Positions 1 through 8,599 of a DNA stretch of 64,000 bases are shown here, piece by piece (the first letter of the stretch is position 1; each line of letters begins with the position of its first letter). Both the position numbers and the translations under genes were made by a program. Origin of the DNA: 13-2-20CM-66-19 sp963824395 (lineage in GTDB: Bacteria; Pseudomonadota; Gammaproteobacteria; Steroidobacterales; Steroidobacteraceae); the NCBI GenBank assembly GCA_963824395.1, contig CAWGPF010000005.1:1142740-1206739 (forward strand), read 5' to 3'. The notes under the pieces are model-generated. The model searched no databases, was not told where the DNA came from, and saw only the letters and a program-made list of their open reading frames with translations.

Positions 1-336
1 CTCATTTCGAGCGCCGCACCACTGCCCGCCGCAGCCGCAGCGACGCTGACGGAGCCGCAGGTGCTCGAGCTGCTGCAGGTCGAGGCGCTGACCCCCGACC
101 TGCAGGGGCTGCCGCCACTTAGTGCCGCCGCCTCGCTCGCTGAACTGCCCGATGCCGGTCTTGACCTGCGCACGCACCTGGCCGCGATCGAGCGTGCGCT
201 GATCGAACAGGCGCTCGCACGCACCCAGGGCACCGTCGCTCACGCCGCCCGCCTCCTGAACCTGCGCCGTACCACGCTCGTGGAACGCCTGCGCAAACTC
301 GGCCTCCTCAACGCCGCCGCTGCGACGGAAGTTTGA
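1..336 (+). CDS. fleQ: Flagellar master regulator FleQ, C-terminal part (5' end outside window)
   Basis: The frame is open from the first base and ends at a TGA after position 333, so only about the last 111 residues are present. The C-terminal ~45 residues form a Fis-type helix-turn-helix (AIERALIEQALARTQGTVAHAARLLNLRRTTLVERL), typical of sigma-54 activators of the FleQ/FlrA group. In polar flagellates FleQ works with RpoN to switch on the early flagellar genes. Its place directly ahead of another sigma-54 activator and fliE matches the Pseudomonas-type order. The AAA+ and FleQ domains lie outside the window, so the assignment rests on the HTH and the neighbours. Confidence 0.75.
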   Translation, partial: LISSAAPLPAAAAATLTEPQVLELLQVEALTPDLQGLPPLSAAASLAELPDAGLDLRTHLAAIERALIEQALARTQGTVAHAARLLNLRRTTLVERLRKLGLLNAAAATEV

Positions 337-402
337 CGCCGCGCGCGCCGCGCAGGCGCGCCGAGCGTGACACAGCGCACGCTTTCTCCTTCTTCCCGAG
401 GC

Positions 403-418
403 AGGCACGCCTCTTGCA
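403..418 (+). promoter_or_regulatory. Sigma-54 (RpoN) promoter of the activator gene
   Basis: AGGCAC, five bases, then TTGCA. The GG at 404–405 and GC at 416–417 are 12 bases apart, which is the −24/−12 geometry of RpoN promoters. Transcription would start near 430, about 30 bases before the ATG at 461. The upstream FleQ is the natural activator (inference). Confidence 0.8.
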
Positions 419-460
419 CTGAGGTCCCTACGCGCACTTGTTCAGGCGCGGGAGGAACCG

Positions 461-1471
461 ATGACCGACCACCCCGAAGCAGCAGCGACGCCCGTCCCGG
501 GCGCCGAACACGTCGCACCGGAGCCGGTTGCCATTGCGGAGGTCTCGCGGCGCATGCTGGAGCTTGCGCAGCGCGTGGCGCGCAGCGACTGCACGGTGCT
601 GATCGTCGGCGCTTCGGGCACGGGCAAGGAGGTCCTGGCACGCTATATCCACCGGCAGTCCGCGCGCGCCGCGCAGCCCTTCATCGCCGTCAACTGCGCG
701 GCGCTTCCCGAGAGCATGCTCGAGGCGATCCTGTTCGGCTACGAGCGCGGCGCCTTTACCGGCGCGCACGCCGGCCACGCCGGCAAGTTCGAGCAGGCCC
801 AGGGCGGTACGCTGCTCCTCGATGAGGTCACCGAAATGCCGCTCGCCCTGCAGGCAAAGCTGCTGCGCGTGCTGCAGGAGCGCGAAGTCGAGCGCCTCGG
901 CGGCCGCGGCACGCTGGCGCTCGATGTGCGCGTGGTGGCGACCACCAACCGGCGCCTGCGCGAGGAGGTCGCTGCCGGGCGCTTCCGCGAGGACCTCTAC
1001 TACCGGCTGAACGTGTTTCCCCTGCCGCTGCCGCCGCTGCGCGCGCGGCGCGAGGACGTGCTTCCCCTGGCGATGCAGCTTCTGAGCGCACGCTGCCGCG
1101 CCGGCACGCTGATCCCGGCGCTCAGCGCCGAGGCAGCGCACCTGCTGCTCACCTACTCCTGGCCCGGGAACGTGCGCGAGCTCGACAACCTGCTGCAGCG
1201 GGCGCTGATCCTCAGGAGCGGGCCGGTGATCCGCCCCGAGCACATCCAGTTCGAGCCGCTCGCGGACGAGGCGCCGGCAGCGCACGCCGCTCACGCCGGC
1301 GGCTCCCTCGCCGGCTCACTCGATGAACACGAGCGCCAGATGATCCTGGCCGCCCTGCGCAGCGGCAAGAACCGCAGCGCCGCGGCCCAGACCCTCGGCA
1401 TCAGCGCCCGCACCCTGCGCTACAAGCTGGCGCGGCTGCGCGAGGCCGGGGTCGAAGTCCCCGCTACCTGA
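461..1471 (+). CDS. Sigma-54-dependent flagellar activator, FleR/FlrC-like without receiver domain
   Basis: 336 residues. An AAA+ sigma-54 interaction domain occupies about residues 20–250, with Walker A GASGTGKE near residue 50 and the sigma-54-contact loop GAFTGA at 97–102. A Fis-type HTH forms the last ~45 residues. FleR and FlrC, which sit here in Pseudomonas and Vibrio, start with a ~120-residue phosphoreceiver domain; this protein enters the ATPase domain almost at once. Only 124 bp separate it from fleQ, so the receiver is not hidden upstream. No FleS kinase gene is present. GGAGGA lies just before the ATG and a sigma-54 promoter lies upstream. It likely activates the class III genes (fliL, flgA and flgB promoters), perhaps without phosphorylation. 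Confidence 0.85.
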   Translation: MTDHPEAAATPVPGAEHVAPEPVAIAEVSRRMLELAQRVARSDCTVLIVGASGTGKEVLARYIHRQSARAAQPFIAVNCAALPESMLEAILFGYERGAFTGAHAGHAGKFEQAQGGTLLLDEVTEMPLALQAKLLRVLQEREVERLGGRGTLALDVRVVATTNRRLREEVAAGRFREDLYYRLNVFPLPLPPLRARREDVLPLAMQLLSARCRAGTLIPALSAEAAHLLLTYSWPGNVRELDNLLQRALILRSGPVIRPEHIQFEPLADEAPAAHAAHAGGSLAGSLDEHERQMILAALRSGKNRSAAAQTLGISARTLRYKLARLREAGVEVPAT

Positions 1472-1502
1472 TCAGCCCTATCGCTTTTTCGGTGAACTCA
1501 TC

Positions 1503-1829
1503 ATGAGCCAGATGCAGATCGAGCAGGTCCTCGCGCAGATCCGGTCACTGTCGGCCCAGGCCCACGCGGGCGCTGCCGCGCCCGCGGCGCCGCCGGCGGG
1601 CGGGATCAGCGACTTCGCGCGCCTGCTGCACTCGGGAGTCGATTCGGTCAATCAGACCCAGCAGCGCGCCGGAGCACTGGCGGACGCCTTCGAGCGCGGC
1701 ACTCCCGGGGTCGAGCTGCCCGACGTCATGCTCGAGCTGCAGAAGGCGAGCGTCTCGTTCCGCGCGCTGAACGAGGTGCGCAATCGCCTGGTCACCGCCT
1801 ACCAGGAAATCATGAACATGCCGCTGTGA
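1503..1829 (+). CDS. fliE: Flagellar hook–basal body protein FliE
   Basis: 108 residues, the usual FliE length. FliE joins the MS ring to the proximal rod and is an early export substrate. The C-terminal half (VELPDVMLELQKASVSFRALNEVRNRLVTAYQEIMNMPL) is the conserved FliE signature, ending in the typical QEIMNMPL-type tail. The N-terminus has a flexible Ala/Pro stretch around residues 20–35. It begins 31 bp after the activator gene and is followed by fliF, so it is probably in the same transcript. Confidence 0.95.
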   Translation: MSQMQIEQVLAQIRSLSAQAHAGAAAPAAPPAGGISDFARLLHSGVDSVNQTQQRAGALADAFERGTPGVELPDVMLELQKASVSFRALNEVRNRLVTAYQEIMNMPL

Positions 1830-1874
1830 GCGCCCGCGCACTCCCCCTAACTCCCAACGAGTCCTGAATCCACG

Positions 1875-3524
1875 ATGGCGAACGAACTCTCAGCTCCCCC
1901 GCTCGGCGCGACGCTGCTGTCCTCGGCCTTAAAGCCCGTGCTGCTTCTGTTTGGCATCGCCGGGGCGGTGGCCGCAGGTCTCACCGTGGTGCTCTGGTCG
2001 CGCGGGCCGAACTACAGCATCCTCTACGCCAACCTCGGCGCCGAGGACCAGGCGCAGATCGCCCAGGCGCTCGATGCCGCCCAGATCCGCTATCGCCTGC
2101 AGCCCGGCTCCAACGCCATCGAGGTGCCGACTGAGCACCTGGCCGATGCACGGCTGAAGCTCGCCGGCCAGGGCCTGCCCGAGGGCGGCGGCGGCTTCGC
2201 CACGCTCGACAAGGATCCGGGCTTCGGCGTCAGCCAGTTCGTCGAGAGCGCCCGCTACCAGCACGCGCTTGAGACGGAGCTCGCGCGCACCATCGCCAAC
2301 CTGCGCCCCGTGGAGGGGGCGCGCGTGCACATCGCCCTGCCGCGCCAGTCGGCCTTCGTACGCGATCACCGCGCCGCCAGTGCCTCGGTGTTCGTGCAGC
2401 TGAAGGCCGGTGCGCGGCTCGAGCAGCAGCAGGTGCAGGCCATCATCAACCTCGTGGCCTCCAGCATCCCGGAGCTCGAGGCGAGCCAGGTCACGGTGGT
2501 CGACCAGCAGGGGCGGCTACTCTCGCAGCCCCCGGGACACGATGAGTTCTCACTGCGCGAGGAGCAGTTCGACCTGGTGCAGCGCCTGGAAGATGACTAC
2601 CGCCAGCGCATCGAGGCGCTGCTCACGCCCCTCGTCGGCGCCGGCCACGTGCGTGCCCAGGTGGTGGCGCAGCTGAACATGGCCGTGAGCGAGGAGGCGC
2701 GCGAGCAGTACCGCCCCGAGAGCCAGATCGTTCGCAGCGAGCAGACCTCCGAGCAGACCAGCCACCCGGGCAGTGGCGCGCAGGGCATCCCCGGCGCCCT
2801 CTCCAACCAGCCGCCGGCCGGCGGCGTCGCCAGCGCACCGCCCGCCCCCGCGCAGGCGGCACCCGCAAGTGGCGGGACGGCGCCCAAGCCCGGCGCCGCC
2901 AGCGCCGCGGCGGCCACGCCGCCGGCACCTGAATCCCCGGACGTGACCAAGGAAAGCACCAAGAACTACGAGATCGACCGCACGCTTGCCTACACGCGCG
3001 AGCCTGCCGGCAAGCTCAAACGCCTCACGGTCGCAGTGCTGGTCGATGACATGCATGCCGTGGACAAGTCCGGCAAGTCGCAGGGCACGGCGCTGACCCC
3101 AGCGCAGCTCGAGCACATCACGCAGCTCGTCAAGGACGCGGTCGGCTTCGATCAGGCCCGCGGCGACACCGTGAGCGTGGTCAACGCTGCCTTCGCCGCC
3201 GAGACCCCGGAACCTGAGGGTGAACTGCAGGCTCCGGCGCTGTGGGAGCGACCCTGGTTCAGGGACCTGCTGAGCATCGTGTGCGGTGCGCTGGTCCTGA
3301 TCGTGCTGGTGCTCACGGTGCTGCGCCCCCTGGTGCGCAACCTCATCACCCTGCCGCGCGCCGAGCGCCTGGCCGCCCCGGTTCCGGCCAGCTCGGTAAG
3401 CGTGGCGCAGGGCGCGGCGCTCCTCGACCCGGCGCAGCAGCTGAGCCAGGCACGGGCCCTCGTGACGCAGGATCCGAAGCGGGTCGCGCAGGTGGTGCGC
3501 GGCTGGGTGGAACAGGATGGCTGA
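1875..3524 (+). CDS. fliF: Flagellar MS-ring protein FliF
   Basis: 549 residues. FliF forms the inner-membrane MS ring on which the rod, the export gate and the C ring assemble. TM1 is near residues 20–41, followed by the YscJ/FliF ring domains (LYANLGAEDQAQI onward). A long Pro/Ala/Ser-rich linker covers about residues 295–355, and TM2 is near 462–483. The cytoplasmic tail ends VAQVVRGWVEQDG, the conserved FliG-binding segment. The last 8 bp overlap the start of fliG, which suggests translational coupling. Confidence 0.97.
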   Translation: MANELSAPPLGATLLSSALKPVLLLFGIAGAVAAGLTVVLWSRGPNYSILYANLGAEDQAQIAQALDAAQIRYRLQPGSNAIEVPTEHLADARLKLAGQGLPEGGGGFATLDKDPGFGVSQFVESARYQHALETELARTIANLRPVEGARVHIALPRQSAFVRDHRAASASVFVQLKAGARLEQQQVQAIINLVASSIPELEASQVTVVDQQGRLLSQPPGHDEFSLREEQFDLVQRLEDDYRQRIEALLTPLVGAGHVRAQVVAQLNMAVSEEAREQYRPESQIVRSEQTSEQTSHPGSGAQGIPGALSNQPPAGGVASAPPAPAQAAPASGGTAPKPGAASAAAATPPAPESPDVTKESTKNYEIDRTLAYTREPAGKLKRLTVAVLVDDMHAVDKSGKSQGTALTPAQLEHITQLVKDAVGFDQARGDTVSVVNAAFAAETPEPEGELQAPALWERPWFRDLLSIVCGALVLIVLVLTVLRPLVRNLITLPRAERLAAPVPASSVSVAQGAALLDPAQQLSQARALVTQDPKRVAQVVRGWVEQDG

Positions 3525-4584
3525 GCAGGCACAGCCGGCCGCCGCGCCAAAGACCCCGGCTCCGGCCCCACCGGCGGCCGCATCCGTCGCCCCGGGCCGC
3601 ACCGGCACCGAGCGCGCCGCGATTCTGCTGCTGACCCTCGGGGAGCAGGAGGCCGCGCAGATCCTGCGCCACATGGGCGCCAAGGACGTGCAGCGCGTCG
3701 GGGTGGCCATGACGCGCATGCAGGCGGTCTCGAGAATGGACGTCGAGCAGGTGCTGCGCGAGTTCACGGCCAACGTCGAATCGCAGACCTCGGTAGGCGT
3801 CGGCACCGATGAATTCGTGCGCAAGGCGCTGGTGCATGCGCTCGGCGAGGACAAGGCGGCCGGCATCATCGACCGCATCAGCATCGCCCGCTCCACCAAG
3901 GGACTCGAGGCGCTCAAGTGGATGGATGCGCGCGCGGTGGCCGAACTCATCCGCTTCGAGCACCCGCAGATGATCGCGATCGTGCTCGCCTATCTTGAGG
4001 CGGAGCAGGCGGCCGAGATCCTGGCGCTGCTGCCCGCCCCGATCCGCGCCGACGTGATCGCCCGCATCGCGACCCTCGATGGCATACAGCCCAATGCGCT
4101 CTCGGAGCTGGATGACATCATCGAGAAGCAGTGCACCGGCAAGACCTCGGGCAACAACGCCGTGCTCGGGGGCGCCAAGGCCGCCGCCGAGATCCTCAAC
4201 GCCCTGGAGCCGGCCACGGAGAGCGCCATCATGGAAGAGATCGGCAGCGCCGATGCGGCGCTCGCCACGCGCATCCAGGATCTGATCTTCGTATTCGAGG
4301 ACCTCATGGACCTTGATGACCGCAGCATGCAGGAGCTGCTGCGCCAGGTGCAGGGGGATGAGCTGCTGCTGGCACTGAAGGGCGTCGATGAGTCCCTCAA
4401 GGAGAAGGTCTTCAAGAACATGTCGCAGCGCGCAGCGGACATGCTCAAGGATGACCTCGCCGCCAAGGGTCCGGTGCGGCTCGCCGACGTCGAGACCGCC
4501 CAGAAGAACATCCTGCAGAACGCGCGCAAGCTCGCCGAGGCCGGCACCATCGCACTCGCCGGCAAGGGCAGTGAATATGTCTGA
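3517..4584 (+). CDS. fliG: Flagellar motor switch protein FliG
   Basis: 355 residues. FliG is the rotor component of the C ring that contacts the stator and sets torque direction. The middle domain carries the FliM-binding EHPQ motif (RFEHPQMIAIVLAYL, near residue 148). The C-terminal domain has the charged torque helix (DDRSMQELLRQVQGDELLLALKG). The N-terminus has about 27 Ala/Pro-rich residues before the usual FliG start region (TERAAILLLTLGEQEAAQIL); no later Met precedes that core, so the extension is probably real. It overlaps fliF by 8 bp and fliH by 8 bp. Confidence 0.97.
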   Translation: MAEQAQPAAAPKTPAPAPPAAASVAPGRTGTERAAILLLTLGEQEAAQILRHMGAKDVQRVGVAMTRMQAVSRMDVEQVLREFTANVESQTSVGVGTDEFVRKALVHALGEDKAAGIIDRISIARSTKGLEALKWMDARAVAELIRFEHPQMIAIVLAYLEAEQAAEILALLPAPIRADVIARIATLDGIQPNALSELDDIIEKQCTGKTSGNNAVLGGAKAAAEILNALEPATESAIMEEIGSADAALATRIQDLIFVFEDLMDLDDRSMQELLRQVQGDELLLALKGVDESLKEKVFKNMSQRAADMLKDDLAAKGPVRLADVETAQKNILQNARKLAEAGTIALAGKGSEYV

Positions 4585-5242
4585 GCGCCCCACCGCCGCC
4601 CGCGTGATCGAGCGCTGGCTGCCCCCCAAGGTGGAAGGCGCGCACCTTCCCGGCCGCCGCGAGGAGCGCGCCTCGACGCCAGCCGGCAAGGCACCTGCCG
4701 TGCAGCAGGCGGAAGCGGCCGGCTATGCGGCGGGGCTGGCGCGCGCCCAGGCCGAGCAGCAGCCGCGCCTCGCGCAGCTGAACTCCCAGATCGAGCGCTT
4801 CACCGCGCTGCTGGGCGAGCTCGCCGAGCCCCTGCGGCTGCTTGATGCGGAAGTGGAACGCTCGCTCCTCGCGCTCGCCGTGGCCATCGGCTCCCAGCTC
4901 GCCCGGCGCACCTTGCGCAACGAGCCGGCACAGATCATCGCCATCGTGCGCGAGTGCCTGAAACAGCTGCCCCTCGCCTCGCGCGAGGTGCGGGTGCGGC
5001 TGCACCCGGAGGATGCCGCCGTGGTGCGCGCCCAGCTCGCCCCGGTGGCGGGCGAGCACGCCTGGAGCCTGATCGATGATGCCACGCTCACCCGTGGCGG
5101 CTGCCTCATCGAGAGCGAGCATTCCCAGCTCGATGCGCGCTTCGAGGCACGCCTGCAGGCGCTCGTCGCGAGCGCGCTCGGCGATGAGCGCGGCGCGGAG
5201 CGCGCCGCGGCCGTGCAGCCAGGTCCGCAGGACCCCGCATGA
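4577..5242 (+). CDS. fliH: Flagellar export apparatus regulator FliH
   Basis: 221 residues from the ATG at 4577, which overlaps the end of fliG by 8 bp; the frame stays open further upstream but only inside fliG. FliH is the cytoplasmic stator-like partner of the FliI ATPase. The protein has a helical Ala/Gln-rich centre (about residues 45–90) and the conserved C-terminal HrpE/FliH domain (SLLALAVAIGSQLARRTL, VRLHPEDAAVV, and GGCLIES near the end). It overlaps fliI by 4 bp (ATGA). Confidence 0.93.
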   Translation: MSERPTAARVIERWLPPKVEGAHLPGRREERASTPAGKAPAVQQAEAAGYAAGLARAQAEQQPRLAQLNSQIERFTALLGELAEPLRLLDAEVERSLLALAVAIGSQLARRTLRNEPAQIIAIVRECLKQLPLASREVRVRLHPEDAAVVRAQLAPVAGEHAWSLIDDATLTRGGCLIESEHSQLDARFEARLQALVASALGDERGAERAAAVQPGPQDPA

Positions 5243-6603
5243 GCACCGCTCCCTCATCGGCGCGGCCCGCGCTGTGGGCGCAGCGGCTCGCGCGCATGAC
5301 GCAGCGCGTCGAGCACACCCCCGCGCCCCCGGTGCAGGGCGTACTCACCCGCATGGTGGGGCTCACTCTTGAGGCCATAGGCTGCCAGGCCTCGATCGGG
5401 GACCTGTGCCAGCTCAGTGCGCGCGACGGCTCGCAGATCGAGGCCGAGGTGGTGGGCTTCTCGGGCGGACGGATCTTCCTCATGCCGACCGGGGACAGTC
5501 ATGGACTCGCCCCGAATGCTGCGGTCACCCCGCGGCTCGGGGCCGGCACCATAGCGGTGGGCGAGGCCCTCCTCGGGCGCATCATCGATGGCGCGGCGCA
5601 GCCCCTGGACGGGCTCGGCATCCCCGACTGCGACGCGCGCATCCGCCTGACTGGGGTGCCGATCAATCCGCTCGCGCGCGCACCCATCACTACGCCGCTC
5701 GACGTCGGCATCCGCTCCATCAACTCACTGCTCACGATCGGGCGCGGCCAGCGCGTGGGTCTGTTCGCCGGCAGTGGCGTCGGCAAGAGCGTGCTCCTCG
5801 GGATGATGGCCCGCTATACGAGCGCGGACGTCATCGTGGTCGGGCTGATCGGTGAGCGCGGCCGCGAGGTGCAGGAATTCGTGCAGCGGATCCTCGGTCC
5901 CAAGGACCGCACCCGGGCCGTGGTAGTAGCCGCGCCGGCCGACAATCCCCCGCTGCTGCGCCTGCATGGCGCCTGGGTCGCCACCGCCGTCGCCGAGTAC
6001 TTCCGCGACCGCGGCCTGAACGTGCTGCTCCTCATGGACTCGCTCACGCGCGTCGCGCAGGCGCAGCGCGAGATCGGGCTTGCGATCGGGGAAGCCCCGG
6101 CGACCAAGGGTTATCCGCCCTCCGTCTTCGCACGCCTGCCGCAGCTGGTCGAGCGGGCGGGCAACGGCCCTGCGGGCAAGGGCTCGATCACCGCCTTCTA
6201 CACCGTGCTCACCGAGGGTGATGCACTGGATGATCCGATCGCCGATGCCGCGCGGGCCATCCTCGACGGCCACATCGTGCTGTCGCGCCGCATCGCCGAG
6301 AGCGGCATCTATCCTGCCATCGATGTCGGCGCCTCGATCAGCCGCGCGATGCACGAGATCACCCCGGCCGCTCATGCGGCACTCGCGCGCCAGTTCCGTC
6401 GTGCGCTCTCCACCTACGAGGACAGCCACGAGCTCATCAACCTCGGCGCCTACCAGCGCGGCAGCGACGCGCGCGTGGACGCAGCCATCGCGCTGTGGCC
6501 GCAAATGCAGCAGTTCCTGCAGCAGGACATGCACGAGCGCGTAGACCTCAGCACGAGCCTCGCCTCGCTCGCGACCCTGTTTCCGCCCGGTGGCCCCGCG
6601 TGA
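5239..6603 (+). CDS. fliI: Flagellum-specific export ATPase FliI
   Basis: 454 residues, a typical FliI length. FliI is an F1-beta-like hexameric ATPase at the base of the flagellar type III export gate. It shows Walker A (GSGVGKS, near residue 177), the ATPase signature GERGREVQEF, and Walker B (NVLLLMDSLTRVA). The ATP synthase alpha/beta signature PSVFARLPQLVERAG also fits. Its start codon overlaps the fliH stop (ATGA), so translation is coupled. Confidence 0.97.
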   Translation: MSTAPSSARPALWAQRLARMTQRVEHTPAPPVQGVLTRMVGLTLEAIGCQASIGDLCQLSARDGSQIEAEVVGFSGGRIFLMPTGDSHGLAPNAAVTPRLGAGTIAVGEALLGRIIDGAAQPLDGLGIPDCDARIRLTGVPINPLARAPITTPLDVGIRSINSLLTIGRGQRVGLFAGSGVGKSVLLGMMARYTSADVIVVGLIGERGREVQEFVQRILGPKDRTRAVVVAAPADNPPLLRLHGAWVATAVAEYFRDRGLNVLLLMDSLTRVAQAQREIGLAIGEAPATKGYPPSVFARLPQLVERAGNGPAGKGSITAFYTVLTEGDALDDPIADAARAILDGHIVLSRRIAESGIYPAIDVGASISRAMHEITPAAHAALARQFRRALSTYEDSHELINLGAYQRGSDARVDAAIALWPQMQQFLQQDMHERVDLSTSLASLATLFPPGGPA

Positions 6604-6646
6604 GCGCGCCTGCTGCCCCGTTGGCGCGCCGCCGACGGACTAAGCC

Positions 6647-7102
6647 GTGACCCGCTTGCGTCTGCTGCAGAGCGCCCAGGAGTACCTCGTGCGCCATGAG
6701 CGCCGCCAGGCCCTGGTGCTCGCCGAGTGCGAGCGGCAGGTACGCGAGGGGGAGCTGAAGCTCAGTGAGCTCGAGCGCTATCACGCGGTCTATGAGCGCG
6801 ACTTCGGCGTGCGCGCCGAGGTCGGCATGACCGCAGGCCATGCCCGTACCTACCAGACCTTCCTTGCGCGCATTGCCGAGGCCGTGAGTGAGCAGCAGCT
6901 CGTGCTGGCACGCAGCCGCGCCGAGCACGCCGAGGAGCTGCGCAAGTGGAGTTCGGCCGCGAGCCGCTGCGCGGCCATGAACCGCCTGCTCGAGCGCCGC
7001 GAGCGCAGCGCCCGGCAACAGGCCGAGAAATCCGCCCAGGCGCAGTCCGATGCGCACGCCCAGCGCCAGTGGGCATTGAAAGGAGCCCGCCGTGGCCATT
7101 AG
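6647..7102 (+). CDS. fliJ: Flagellar export chaperone/escort FliJ
   Basis: 151 residues with a GTG start. FliJ is a coiled-coil protein that links FliI to FlhA and escorts chaperones. The whole protein is predicted long alpha-helix, rich in Glu, Arg, Gln and Ala, without Pro or Gly breaks over most of its length. Identification rests on that architecture, the length, and the position between fliI and fliK. The last 11 bp overlap fliK. Confidence 0.88.
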   Translation: MTRLRLLQSAQEYLVRHERRQALVLAECERQVREGELKLSELERYHAVYERDFGVRAEVGMTAGHARTYQTFLARIAEAVSEQQLVLARSRAEHAEELRKWSSAASRCAAMNRLLERRERSARQQAEKSAQAQSDAHAQRQWALKGARRGH

Positions 7103-8396
7103 TTCGACCCCGCCCCCGAGCCTGAATCCCGCCCCCGCCCCACAGGCCGCAGGCTCGGGGGGCAGTGCCGCGAAACTTCCTGGCCACGCACCGGGAACGC
7201 CGGTGTATCCGCCCCAGAACCTGGGCGGCCGGCCGCCTCAGACTTCCGCGCAGCCCCCCCGCGCGCCCGCGGCGCCGGGCGCGCCTGTCCGTCCGCACGC
7301 AGCTGCGGCCACTGCGCCCTCCGCCCCTGCTGCCACAGCCGCCTCCGCCGCCGCGGCAGCCCCGGCGAACGCGGCCACGGCTCTGGCGCGGGCGGCCTCG
7401 CCGGCCACCGCTGCGGCCGCCGCTACGCCGCCTGGGGCAAAGACGCCCTCTGCTCCGGCCTCCCGGGGGCGGCCGAAAAGCTCAGCGCCCGCTCGTGCGG
7501 GCACCTCCGCCGCAGCGGGCGCTGCCGGCACGCCGCTCGCAGCCGGCGAATCGCCCGCTGCCGCCGCCGCGCCCGCGGCAAGCGATGAGCCCGCCACGGA
7601 CCTTGCCCCGGCAGAGGAGCCCGCCGCGCAGTCCGGCCGCGCCGCACAAAGTCCGATCGCTCACGAGGAGGCCCCTGCCGCATCCTCCCCCAGCGCCGTC
7701 CCGACAGCGGTGCTGCCCCTCACCGCCCCGGATGCAACGCCGGCGCTGGCGGGAAGTCCTGCAGCCACGCCGGCGGCAGTGTCCGCCCTGCCCGCAGCGA
7801 CGCTGCGTGTGACGGGAAGCGGATCGTCCCTCTCCTCCGAAGCCGGCGCTGCCGATTCCTTGAGCGCGCGCTCCACCACCGATGTCACGGCGGCCGATGC
7901 CGTCCAGGCGGGCGCCGGCTCCGCGGCACTGCTGGCCGAGGCGCCGAGCGCGCGCAGCGGCGCAGGCCTCGCCGCGAACGCCGCCGCACTCACGGTGCAT
8001 TCCGACGTCGGCAGCACCGGCTGGACGGAAGAGATCGGCACGCACGTCGTGTGGCTGGCGCACCAGGGCGTGACGGATGCATCGCTGCGGCTGCAACCCG
8101 AGCACCTCGGGCCCGTGGAAGTCAGGATCTCCCTGCACGACGGCGATGCCAGCGTCTGGTTCGGCGCCGGCACCCCGGCGACCCGCGCCGCGCTGGAACA
8201 GGCCCTGCCGCAGCTGAAGGAGCTGTTCGCCGCCCAAGGGATGACGCTCACGGATGCCGGCGTCTCGAGCCAGTCCTCGCGCGACCCGCAGTACGCGCAG
8301 CGCCCGGCTGCAAATGCTGCCGTGCCCGGCGCAGAGAGTGCGACCACGGTCTCTGTGACCGCGCCGCGCCGCGGCCTCATCGACACCTACGCCTGA
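7092..8396 (+). CDS. fliK: Flagellar hook-length control protein FliK
   Basis: 434 residues from a GTG overlapping fliJ. FliK is the secreted molecular ruler that measures hook length and switches FlhB specificity. About residues 1–290 are low-complexity Ala/Pro/Ser, as expected of a disordered ruler. The C-terminal FliK domain (about 315–400) contains LRLQPEHLGPVEVRISL and LPQLKELFAAQGMTL, the recognisable core. It closes the fliE–fliK block; fliL follows from its own sigma-54 promoter. Confidence 0.92.
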   Translation: MAISSTPPPSLNPAPAPQAAGSGGSAAKLPGHAPGTPVYPPQNLGGRPPQTSAQPPRAPAAPGAPVRPHAAAATAPSAPAATAASAAAAAPANAATALARAASPATAAAAATPPGAKTPSAPASRGRPKSSAPARAGTSAAAGAAGTPLAAGESPAAAAAPAASDEPATDLAPAEEPAAQSGRAAQSPIAHEEAPAASSPSAVPTAVLPLTAPDATPALAGSPAATPAAVSALPAATLRVTGSGSSLSSEAGAADSLSARSTTDVTAADAVQAGAGSAALLAEAPSARSGAGLAANAAALTVHSDVGSTGWTEEIGTHVVWLAHQGVTDASLRLQPEHLGPVEVRISLHDGDASVWFGAGTPATRAALEQALPQLKELFAAQGMTLTDAGVSSQSSRDPQYAQRPAANAAVPGAESATTVSVTAPRRGLIDTYA

Positions 8397-8536
8397 GCTC
8401 CGCGCGCCGGCACTCCCGGCCAGCGCGTCAAGATTCCGTCATCACCGCGCTCAGCGCCACGCGCTGGTAGCGCCGTGCGGCCCGCTGCCGTCGCGCCGCT
8501 CCCGCCGACTGTGTGTCAGTTCACGAATAGAAGACT

Positions 8537-8553
8537 GGCACGGCCGTTGCAAC
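8537..8553 (+). promoter_or_regulatory. Sigma-54 promoter of the fliL–flhA operon
   Basis: TGGCAC, GGCCG, TTGCAA: a consensus RpoN promoter in the 203-bp gap after fliK. The −12 element ends about 47 bp before the fliL ATG. It would drive fliLMNOPQR-flhBA and possibly the tightly packed genes beyond. Confidence 0.9.
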
Positions 8554-8599
8554 GGGGTGATACGCCGGCATATCCGTCGGCACGAGGAGCATTCCGACA

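Noticed and set aside
428..1294. Long minus-strand open frame opposite the sigma-54 activator
   Set aside because: It lies fully antisense to a gene with clear AAA+ motifs, and its sequence is the low-complexity product of high GC; no domain is visible. Many similar antisense frames (for example 2550–3950, 11874–13724, 42566–44632) were rejected for the same reason.
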